A DNA stretch of 64,000 nucleotides. Source: Nocardioides sp. Iso805N. Its GTDB lineage: Bacteria > Actinomycetota > Actinomycetes > Propionibacteriales > Nocardioidaceae. Positions 8,072 to 14,880 of this stretch are shown here, one piece after another. The DNA lies in assembly GCF_000364605.1 (NCBI RefSeq), contig NZ_KB822579.1, positions 339,595-403,594 on the forward strand, read 5' to 3'. Under the pieces are notes generated by a model. The model had not been told where the DNA came from. It made no database searches and worked only from the letters and a program-made list of their open reading frames with translations. Numbering within the stretch: the first letter of the stretch is position 1; each line of letters starts with the position of its first letter. Position numbers and translations under genes: made by a program.

Positions 8072-9571
8072 TCAGCTGCTCGCGAGGCCGGCCTTGAGCT
8101 TCTCCATCACCTGGTCGACGCTGAACGTCGCCGGAGTCTGTCGCGCCGGGAACTCGATCAGCGACTCGAGCATCCTGGCGACGTAGGTCTGGGCAGGGAT
8201 GAGGAGCCAGATGTGGTCGAGCATCCAGTCGTAGTAGGTGTTCGAGGTGCCCTCGGCCTTCTCGAAGGGGTCGATGCGCAGGTTGTAGATCTTCGGTGCG
8301 CGCAGCTCGACGTAGGGGTCCAGCCAGATGGCGAGCGTCCCGGTCTGGCGCTGCTCGAGGAAGATGAACTTCCAGTTGTCGAAGCGCAGCCCGGCCAGGT
8401 CGCCGTCGTCGGTGACGTAGAAGAAGTGCTTGCGGGGACTCTCATCGGTGGCACCGGTGACGTAGTCGAGCTGGTTGTGGCCGTCGAGGTGCACCTTGTA
8501 CGACGTCCCGGCCAGTTCCGTGCCGACCTTGAGCCGGTCGGCGATGTCGGTGTCACCGGCCGCGGCGAGCAGCGTCACGAACCAGTCGTTGTGACTCACG
8601 ATGCCGTTGCGCACCGTGCCGGCCGGGATGTGTCCCGGCCATCGCACCATCGCGGGCACCCGGTAGGCGCCCTCCCAGTTGGAGTTCTTCTCGTTGCGGA
8701 ACGGGGTCATTCCGGCGTCGGGCCAGCTGTTCATGTGTGGGCCGTTGTCGGTGGAGTACATCACGATGGTGTTCTCCGCGAGCCCCAGCTCGTCGAGGAA
8801 GTCGAGCACCGATCCGACCAGCTCGTCGTGGTCGACCATCGTGTCGTGATACTCCGACTGCCAGCGCCCCGCCTTGCCGCGACTGCCGTCCTTGACGTGC
8901 GTGCGGAAGTGCATGTGGGTGGTGTTGAGCCAGAGGAAGAAAGGCGTATCGGCCGCTTGGGCATCCGACATGAAGCGGAGGGCCTCCGGCACGATCTCCT
9001 CGTCGATGGTCTTCATCCGCTCCTTGGTGAGCGGTCCGGTGTCCTCGATCCGCTGGGTGCCGTCGCCGTTGGCCCAGGAGTGGATCACGCCGCGGGGGCC
9101 GAAGTTCTTCTTGAAGTTCGGGAACTCCTCCTCGGTCGGGTAGTCGTACAGCTCGGGCTCCTCCTCCGCGTTGAGGTGGTAGAGGTTGCCGAAGAACTCG
9201 TCGAACCCGTGCATGGTGGGCAGGAACTCGTCGCGGTCGCCGAAGTGGTTCTTGCCGAACTGCCCGGTCGCATAGCCCAAGGACTTCAGCGCGGTGGCGA
9301 TGGTGGGGTCCTCGGCCCGCAGGCCCAGGTCGGCGCCCGGCATGCCGACCTTGGTCAGGCCGGTGCGGTAGGGGTTCTGGCCGGTGATGAACGCCGCCCG
9401 ACCCGCCGTGCAGCTCTGCTCGCCGTAGTAGTCGGTGAACAGAGCACCCTCGTCGGCGACGCGGTCGATGTTGGGTGTGCGATAGCCCATCAGGCCATTG
9501 CTGTAGCAACTCAGGTTGCTGATCCCGATGTCGTCACCCCAGATGATCAGGATGTTCGGTCGCTCGGACAC
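8072..9571 (-). CDS. Arylsulfatase 2 (type I, alanine-variant signature)
   Basis: 499 residues. N-terminal metal site is NILIIWGDDIG and the formylglycine signature is CTAGR (Cys54), where Ala replaces the usual Pro (CxAxR). A second metal-binding segment is STDNGPHMNSWPD. There is no signal peptide, so a cytoplasmic enzyme is likely. It is clearly a different subfamily from arylsulfatase 1, with a much shorter C-terminal domain. Start GTG has a GAGGAGG ribosome site about 6 nt upstream. It is first in the operon with its activating enzyme, and a copy of the locus palindrome lies 62 nt upstream, the same distance as for arylsulfatase 1. Confidence 0.94.
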   Translation of the reverse strand: MSERPNILIIWGDDIGISNLSCYSNGLMGYRTPNIDRVADEGALFTDYYGEQSCTAGRAAFITGQNPYRTGLTKVGMPGADLGLRAEDPTIATALKSLGYATGQFGKNHFGDRDEFLPTMHGFDEFFGNLYHLNAEEEPELYDYPTEEEFPNFKKNFGPRGVIHSWANGDGTQRIEDTGPLTKERMKTIDEEIVPEALRFMSDAQAADTPFFLWLNTTHMHFRTHVKDGSRGKAGRWQSEYHDTMVDHDELVGSVLDFLDELGLAENTIVMYSTDNGPHMNSWPDAGMTPFRNEKNSNWEGAYRVPAMVRWPGHIPAGTVRNGIVSHNDWFVTLLAAAGDTDIADRLKVGTELAGTSYKVHLDGHNQLDYVTGATDESPRKHFFYVTDDGDLAGLRFDNWKFIFLEQRQTGTLAIWLDPYVELRAPKIYNLRIDPFEKAEGTSNTYYDWMLDHIWLLIPAQTYVARMLESLIEFPARQTPATFSVDQVMEKLKAGLASS

Positions 9572-9632
9572 GCCAGCCTCCTCGGTGGGTACGCGGAACG
9601 CGTCCAGGCTGTGCGGCCGGAGGCCCCGATGC

Positions 9633-9650
9633 CTCCCCCGACTCGGGTGA
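9633..9650 (-). promoter_or_regulatory. Sulfatase-locus palindrome, copy 3
   Basis: CTCCCCCGACTCGGGTGA matches copy 1 at 15 of 18 positions. The differences fall only in the three central spacer bases, and the half-sites TCCCCC and GGGTGA are kept. It is 62 nt upstream of the arylsulfatase 2 start. Confidence 0.58.
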
Positions 9651-9679
9651 TCAACGGCTCGGGTGGTTCTCGGACCCGC

Positions 9680-11695
9680 TCAGAAGCCGATCTGGGATCC
9701 CATCACCACGACCCGTTCGTCGGGGAGGTTGAAGTACTCCGCCGGATTGGCAGCGTTGCGGGCCATCATCACGAACAGTGCCTTGCGCCATCGCGGCAGC
9801 TCTCCGTGGGCCTGACGGGTCAGGTTGGCGCGGGAGAGGAAGTAGGTCACGTGGCTCAGGTCGGGGACGAACTCCCACCCGGAGTCGTGCATGTGGGCGC
9901 GCAGCGCGGCCGGGATGTCGGGACGGTCGAAGAAGCCGTAGCGCATCGTGACGTGCATGATGCCGTCCCCCTTGTAACCGAGACTGTCGAAGGTGAAGGC
10001 CTTCGATGCTGGCACGTGCGGGACGGTCTGCGGCACGGCGGTGAAGATGACGACCCGCTCGTGCAGGACACCGACGTGCTCGACGTTCGCACGCATCGCG
10101 AGCGGCGTCGTCTCCTTGGTCGGATGCGGGAAGACGGCCATGCCCGGCACGCGGTGCACGGGGTTCTCGTGCAGGCGCTCGACGAAGTCGCTCAGACGCC
10201 CCTCCTTGTGCACCCGGTTGTCCGTGACGATCTCGCGGCCGCGGTACCAGGTGCTCATCAGCGTGAACATCACGATCGCGATGAGCAGCGGCAGCCACCC
10301 GCCGTGGGGGATCTTGTTCAGGTTGCCGATCAGGAAGCTCAGCTCCAGGCCGCCGAAGACGACGGCGAACAGCACCAGGCGGCCCGTTCGCCACTTCCAC
10401 TGCAGCCGAGCCACGACCAGCATGAGGATGGTGTCGATCAGCAGGGCGCCGGTCACCGAGACGCCGTACGCCGTGGCGAGCCTCGCCGAGCTCCGGAACA
10501 CCAGCATCAGTGCCAGCACGCCGACGAAGAGCACCCCGTTGATCACCGGGAGATAGACCTGCCCGGCCGATCCCTCCGAGGTCTGGCGGACCGTCAGGGA
10601 GGGCAGCAGCCCGAGCTGCGTCGCCTGCCGCGAGACCGAGAACGCGCCCGAGATCACCGCCTGCGACGCGATCACCGTCGCGATGGTGGCCATCACGACC
10701 ATCGGCACCTGAGCCCAGTCCGGCACCAACAGGAAGAAGGGGTTCGAGATCGCCGAGGGGTCGCTCAGGATCAGCTCGCCCTGGCCCATGTAGGTGAGCA
10801 CCAGCGCCGGAAAGACGAAGACGAACCAGGCGACTGCGATCGGGCGACGGCCGAAGTGGCCCATGTCCGCATAGAGCGCCTCCGCTCCGGTGATGCACAG
10901 CACGACCGCGCCCATCGCGATGAACGTGACGAGCGGATGCTCGATCATGAACGCCAGCGCATAGGTCGGCGACAGGGACCGCAGGATCGCGGGGTGCGGC
11001 ACCACGACGCGCAGCCCGGCCAGGGCCAGCACGGTGAACCACACCAGCATGGCCGGGCCGAAGAAGGCACCGACCCGGTGCGTGCCGTAGCGCTGGGAGG
11101 CGAACAGCACCACCAGGATCGTCACCGAGATCGGCAGGATCAGATGCGTCAGGCTCGGCGCCGCCACGCCGACCCCCTCGACGGCGGAGAGGACCGAGAT
11201 CGCGGGCGTGATCACGGAGTCGCCGAAGAACAGACTGGCGCCGATGATCGCCAGGACGATCACCACGTTGACCCGGCGGCTCTTCGCGCCGATCGCACGC
11301 CGGGCGATGCCGGCCAGCGCCATCACGCCGCCCTCACCTCCGTTGTCCGCACGCATGATGAGGCCGACGTACTTGATCGAGACGATCAGCGTCACCGACC
11401 AGACCACCATGCTGATCACGCCGTACACGTCGCCGGGGGTCGGCTTGATGGCGTGGTCGTCGATCGCGAACAGCGTCTTCAGGGAGTACAGCGGACTGGT
11501 GCCGATGTCACCGAAGACGACACCCAGCGCTCCGAGCGTGACCAGGGCAAGGCCGCGCCGGCTGCCGTCGGGAGCGTGACCGGACTCCTCGTCTGGGCCG
11601 GTATCTGTCGGTGCCTGCGCTTGATCCACCGGCACATCCTGCACCCGAGGTCGACGCCACGCGGTGTCGGCCTCCATGTGGCGGCGGCCGTGCAT
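9680..11695 (-). CDS. kup: KUP family potassium uptake transporter
   Basis: 671 residues, normal for the family. Proton-coupled K+ symporter of the cytoplasmic membrane. The hallmark GDIGTSPLYSLKTLF lies near residues 62-76, followed by about 12 transmembrane helices and a hydrophilic C-terminal domain of about 190 residues. A polar N-terminal extension of about 45 residues precedes the first helix. The start may be the ATG at 11695 or the one at 11677. The gene is divergent from an HTH regulator, with a palindrome in the shared 70-bp promoter region. It lies end-on behind the sulfatase operon promoter and carries no copy of the sulfatase motif at its own start. Confidence 0.92.
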   Translation of the reverse strand: MHGRRHMEADTAWRRPRVQDVPVDQAQAPTDTGPDEESGHAPDGSRRGLALVTLGALGVVFGDIGTSPLYSLKTLFAIDDHAIKPTPGDVYGVISMVVWSVTLIVSIKYVGLIMRADNGGEGGVMALAGIARRAIGAKSRRVNVVIVLAIIGASLFFGDSVITPAISVLSAVEGVGVAAPSLTHLILPISVTILVVLFASQRYGTHRVGAFFGPAMLVWFTVLALAGLRVVVPHPAILRSLSPTYALAFMIEHPLVTFIAMGAVVLCITGAEALYADMGHFGRRPIAVAWFVFVFPALVLTYMGQGELILSDPSAISNPFFLLVPDWAQVPMVVMATIATVIASQAVISGAFSVSRQATQLGLLPSLTVRQTSEGSAGQVYLPVINGVLFVGVLALMLVFRSSARLATAYGVSVTGALLIDTILMLVVARLQWKWRTGRLVLFAVVFGGLELSFLIGNLNKIPHGGWLPLLIAIVMFTLMSTWYRGREIVTDNRVHKEGRLSDFVERLHENPVHRVPGMAVFPHPTKETTPLAMRANVEHVGVLHERVVIFTAVPQTVPHVPASKAFTFDSLGYKGDGIMHVTMRYGFFDRPDIPAALRAHMHDSGWEFVPDLSHVTYFLSRANLTRQAHGELPRWRKALFVMMARNAANPAEYFNLPDERVVVMGSQIGF

Positions 11696-11714
11696 GTTGT
11701 GGTCAGGTCAGCGG

Positions 11715-11729
11715 GGTACTGCCGGTGCC
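11715..11729. promoter_or_regulatory. Putative operator in regulator/kup divergent promoter
   Basis: GGTACTGCCGGTGCC is an imperfect 7-1-7 palindrome. With flanks it matches the site at 14702-14716 (reverse strand) over about 21 bp with two differences. It overlaps the expected -35 region of the regulator gene. A plausible autoregulatory site for the regulator at 11765. Confidence 0.5.
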
Positions 11730-11752
11730 TCCTGCGCGCACTCGCGAACACC

Positions 11753-11758
11753 TACTGT
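11753..11758 (+). promoter_or_regulatory. -10 hexamer, leaderless start of HTH regulator
   Basis: TACTGT ends 6 nt before the ATG at 11765, so the transcript should begin at or next to the start codon. Confidence 0.5.
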
Positions 11759-11764
11759 GGTGGC

Positions 11765-12712
11765 ATGGACCAGGTCGACCAGCGTGCCGAGGTGCGCGAG
11801 TTCCTCGGCAGCCGGCGTGCCCGCATCACCCCCCAGCAGGCCGGGCTGCCGGCCTACGGCGGCAACCGGCGTGTGAAGGGCCTGCGCCGCGAGGAGGTGG
11901 CGATGCTGGCCGGCGTCTCGGTCGACTACTACGTCCGGATGGAGCGCGGCGACCTCGGTGGCGCGTCCCAGAGTGTCCTCGACGCCTTGGCGCTGGCCCT
12001 GCAGCTCGACGAGGCCGAGCGGGATCACCTCTTCGACCTGGCTCGCGAGGCGGGACCGGCCCGCAACCGTCGGCGTACGACGTCGAAGACCGTGCGACCG
12101 GTGATCCAGCAGGTGCTCGATGCCTTCACCGAGGCGCCGGCATGGGTGCGGAACGAGCGCCACGACATGCTGGCGGCGAATCCGCTGGCCCGTGCGCTCT
12201 ACTCGCCGGTGATCGACTCGTCGCTCGCCGGCGCGACCGAGCGCCGTCCGGCGAACACCACCCGCTTCATCTACCTGGACCCGCAGGCACGCGACTTCTT
12301 CGTGGACTACGACGTCATCGCCAACGACGCGGCCGCGATGCTCCGGCTGGAGGCAGGCCGCAACCCGCACGACAAGGACCTGATCGCCCTGGTCGGGGAG
12401 CTCTCCACCCAGAGCGACCTCTTCCGGCGGCGCTGGGCCTCCCAGGACGTGAAGCTCCACCGCTCGGGGCGCAAGCGGCTGCGGCACCCGGTCGTCGGTC
12501 AGCTGGACCTCAACTTCGAGGCGTTGGAGCTGCCCTCCGAGCCGGGCCTGCGAATCAACGTCTACACCGCGGATCCGAACACGCCCACCTTCGATGGTCT
12601 GCGGTTGCTGGCCTCCTGGGCGGCCACCCAGGAGGCCAGCCAGGAGACTGCCCAGGAGACCGCCCAGGAGACCGCCCACGAGGCCAGCGACGCAGCCGCG
12701 ATCGAGAGCTGA
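11765..12712 (+). CDS. XRE-family HTH regulator with MmyB-like ligand-binding domain
   Basis: 315 residues. An N-terminal helix-turn-helix (about residues 8-75, with RREEVAMLAGVSVDYYVRMERG) is followed by an MmyB-like sensor domain (about 100-270) that in this family binds a small, possibly fatty, ligand and often controls neighbouring oxidoreductase genes. The open frame extends far upstream, but only this ATG is preceded by a -10 hexamer and matches the family start. The last 25 residues form a Gln-Glu-rich tandem repeat outside the family fold. Neighbouring aldo/keto reductases share its putative operator, so they are candidate targets. The ligand is unknown. Confidence 0.9.
   Translation: MDQVDQRAEVREFLGSRRARITPQQAGLPAYGGNRRVKGLRREEVAMLAGVSVDYYVRMERGDLGGASQSVLDALALALQLDEAERDHLFDLAREAGPARNRRRTTSKTVRPVIQQVLDAFTEAPAWVRNERHDMLAANPLARALYSPVIDSSLAGATERRPANTTRFIYLDPQARDFFVDYDVIANDAAAMLRLEAGRNPHDKDLIALVGELSTQSDLFRRRWASQDVKLHRSGRKRLRHPVVGQLDLNFEALELPSEPGLRINVYTADPNTPTFDGLRLLASWAATQEASQETAQETAQETAHEASDAAAIES
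12629..12688 (+). repeat. 12-bp tandem repeat, five units, in regulator 3' end
   Basis: Five consecutive 12-nt units related to CAGGAGACCGCC, two of them identical, encode a QETA/QEAS-type tetrapeptide repeat at the C terminus of the HTH regulator. Being codon-phased, length changes keep the frame. Confidence 0.8.
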
Positions 12713-12716
12713 TCCC

Positions 12717-13739
12717 TCAGGCGCCGCGGCGGCGTGCGACCGGCGCGAGCTCGGCCTCGCCGTAGCTGTTGTCGTCCGGGTTGATGGTCACGCCCGGAGC
12801 GACGATCTGGTCGATCCGGTCGAGCACGTCGTCGGCGAGCGTGACGTCGGCCGAGCTCAGCTGCGACTCCAGCTGCTCCATGGTGCGCGGACCGATGATC
12901 GCCGAGGTCACGGCCGGATGGTTGACGACGAACGCGATCGCGAGGTCGATGAGCGTGATGCCGGCCTCCTCGGCGACCAGGGCCAGCTGCTCGACGGCGA
13001 CCAGCTTCTGCTGGTTCGCCGGGCTGTTCATGTCGAACCGGGCCGGCGGACGGGCCGAGGACGTGGGGGAGGAGGCGGAGTCCTTGCGCCAGCGGCCCGA
13101 CAGCCAACCTCCCGCGAGCGGGCTGTAGGACAAGATGCCCATCCCGTGCCGCTGTGCGGCGGGAAGGACGTCCTGCTCGATGCCGCGGACCAGGATCGAG
13201 TACGGCGGCTGCTCGGTCACGAACCGCTGCAGGTGCCGCTCGCGCGCGACCCACTGCGCCTCGACGATCTGGCTGGCGGCGTACGACGACGAGCCGATGT
13301 AACGGACCTTGCCCTGGTGGACCAGGTCGGTGAGGGCGGACAGGGTCTCCTCGACGTCGGTGTCCTGGCTGGGCCGATGCACCTGGTAGAGATCGAGGTG
13401 GTCGGTGTCGAGCCGACGCAGCGAGTCCTCGACCTCGCGGATGATCCACCTGCGCGAGCCGCCGCGGTGGTTGGGCTCATCGCCCATCGGCATGAAGAAC
13501 TTGGTGGCGAGGACGACGTCGTCGCGGCGGCCCTTGAGCGCCTTGCCCAGGATGCGCTCGGACTCGCCGGCGGAGTAGACGTCCGCGGTGTCGACGAAGT
13601 TGATCCCGGCGTCGAGGGCACGGTGGATGACCCGGATGGAGTCGGCCTCGTCGGCGTTGCCCCACGGGCCGAACATCATCGTGCCGAGGCAGAGCGGGCT
13701 GACCCTGACGCCGGTGCGGCCGAGTGGTCGGTAGTGCAC
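12717..13739 (-). CDS. Aldo/keto reductase 1
   Basis: 340 residues. NADPH-dependent carbonyl reductase of the AKR superfamily, TIM-barrel fold. Visible are the N-terminal strand VSPLCLGTMMFG, the catalytic Asp and Tyr region in FVDTADVYSAGESE, the catalytic Lys in LATKFFMP, the His in DLYQVHRP, and the C-terminal cofactor loop SAIIGPRTMEQLE. Start is GTG 13739 with a GAGAGG ribosome site; the open frame continues upstream through the next gene but has no AKR content there. It follows aldo/keto reductase 2 by 23 nt on the same strand, so they form an operon. Substrate unknown. Confidence 0.92.
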   Translation of the reverse strand: MHYRPLGRTGVRVSPLCLGTMMFGPWGNADEADSIRVIHRALDAGINFVDTADVYSAGESERILGKALKGRRDDVVLATKFFMPMGDEPNHRGGSRRWIIREVEDSLRRLDTDHLDLYQVHRPSQDTDVEETLSALTDLVHQGKVRYIGSSSYAASQIVEAQWVARERHLQRFVTEQPPYSILVRGIEQDVLPAAQRHGMGILSYSPLAGGWLSGRWRKDSASSPTSSARPPARFDMNSPANQQKLVAVEQLALVAEEAGITLIDLAIAFVVNHPAVTSAIIGPRTMEQLESQLSSADVTLADDVLDRIDQIVAPGVTINPDDNSYGEAELAPVARRRGA

Positions 13740-13762
13740 GGTGGTTCCTCTCGTCGGGCGGA

Positions 13763-14674
13763 TCAGGCTTCCGGGATCGGCATGTCGAAGCGCTCGGGAC
13801 GCGCCACATCGGGATCCGGGCCGTTGCGGACCCCCAGGTCGAGCGCATCGATCCGGACCAGCTCCTCGCTGCTGAGGGAGAAGTCGAAGACGTCGAAGTT
13901 CTCCCGGATGCGACTCGGGTTGGTCGACTTCGGGATCGCCGAGCGACCCTGCTGAAGGTGCCAGCGCAGCATCACCTGTGCCGCTGACTTGCCGTGCTGG
14001 CTCGCGATGGCCAGCAGCGTCGGGTCCTCCATCACGCTGCGACGGTCCTCGCCCCAGCCCGGGTAGAACGTGATGCCGCCGATCGGCGACCACGCCTGGT
14101 CGAGGATGCCGTGCTCCGCGTCTGCCCGGCGCACTTCGGGCTGGGTGAAGTAGGGGTGCAGCTCGATCTGGTTGACGGCAGGGACGACCTCGGTCTCCTT
14201 CAGGAGGCGCTCGAGGTGGTGGGGCATGAAATTGCTGACGCCGATCGCGCGGACCTTGCCGTCGGCGAGCAGCTTCTCCAGCGCCTGGTAGGCCGCGATC
14301 GTCCTCTCGAAGCGGTCCGGTGCGGGCTGGTGCAGGATCAGCAGGTCGAGGCTGTCGACGCCGAGCTTGCCGGCCGCCTTGTCCCAGGCGTGCAGCGTCT
14401 GGTCGTAGCCGAAGTCGCTGACCCACACCTTGGTCTCGAGGAAGACCTCGGACCGGTCCACGCCCGAGCGGCGCAGGCCCTCGCCCACCTCGCGCTCATT
14501 GCCGTACGCCGCGGCGGTGTCGATGTGCCGGTAGCCGGTGCGCAGCGCCGCCTCGACGGCTGCCGCGGTCTCCTCGGGCGGGCTCTGGAAGACGCCGAGG
14601 CCGAGGGCGGGCATCGTCACGCCGTTGTTCAACGTCAGGGTCGGTTGGTTCTCGATTCGTTCCACGCCCACCAC
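13763..14674 (-). CDS. Aldo/keto reductase 2 (2,5-diketo-D-gluconate reductase-like)
   Basis: 303 residues. Typical short AKR5-like enzyme. Start segment is NNGVTMPALGLGVFQ, the active-site Asp and Tyr are in HIDTAAAYGNE, the Lys is in LETKVWVSDFGYD, the His is in DLLILHQP, and the NADPH loop is SAIPKSTNPSRIREN. It is first in the operon with aldo/keto reductase 1. The start is the GTG at 14674, with GTG alternatives within 9 nt. A palindrome shared with the promoter of the HTH regulator lies 28-42 nt upstream, in a position to control transcription of both reductases. Exact substrate cannot be inferred. Confidence 0.92.
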   Translation of the reverse strand: MVGVERIENQPTLTLNNGVTMPALGLGVFQSPPEETAAAVEAALRTGYRHIDTAAAYGNEREVGEGLRRSGVDRSEVFLETKVWVSDFGYDQTLHAWDKAAGKLGVDSLDLLILHQPAPDRFERTIAAYQALEKLLADGKVRAIGVSNFMPHHLERLLKETEVVPAVNQIELHPYFTQPEVRRADAEHGILDQAWSPIGGITFYPGWGEDRRSVMEDPTLLAIASQHGKSAAQVMLRWHLQQGRSAIPKSTNPSRIRENFDVFDFSLSSEELVRIDALDLGVRNGPDPDVARPERFDMPIPEA

Positions 14675-14701
14675 GCTGGCACGGCTTTGCGTCGTACGGG
14701 A

Positions 14702-14716
14702 GGCACTGGCAGTACC
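14702..14716. promoter_or_regulatory. Putative operator upstream of aldo/keto reductase operon
   Basis: GGCACTGGCAGTACC is a 7-1-7 palindrome with one mismatched pair. With flanking bases it matches the site in the regulator promoter (11715-11729, opposite strand). A C5/G5 hairpin follows at 14715-14729. Confidence 0.5.
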
Positions 14717-14847
14717 CCCGAACGGGGGGCATCACTCACTGCCCCCGACGCGCTCCTGACGGTCCTGAGAGGCGGGCGGCCCGGCGATGCGCAAGAGACC
14801 CGACGATTTTGCTCCTCCGCGGGGTGGCGCCTGCCGATGGAGGCGGC

Positions 14848-14853
14848 TAGGAA
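14848..14853 (+). promoter_or_regulatory. Possible -10 hexamer of metalloprotease gene
   Basis: TAGGAA lies 27 nt before the GTG at 14881, predicting a short leader of about 20 nt with only a weak ribosome site (ACGGGA). Confidence 0.35.
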
Positions 14854-14880
14854 CGCTCACTCCCACGGACGGGAACCCAC

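Noticed and set aside
8039..11764. Long open frame leading into the HTH regulator, formally continuous for 1557 codons
   Set aside because: It is antisense to arylsulfatase 2 and kup, with composition typical of a shadow frame in GC-rich DNA. The regulator start at 11765 has its own -10 hexamer and family N terminus.
13740..14426. Fusion of the two aldo/keto reductases into one protein
   Set aside because: The upstream part of the longer frame is out of phase with aldo/keto reductase 2 and has no fold. A GTG start with ribosome site at 13739 explains the gene.
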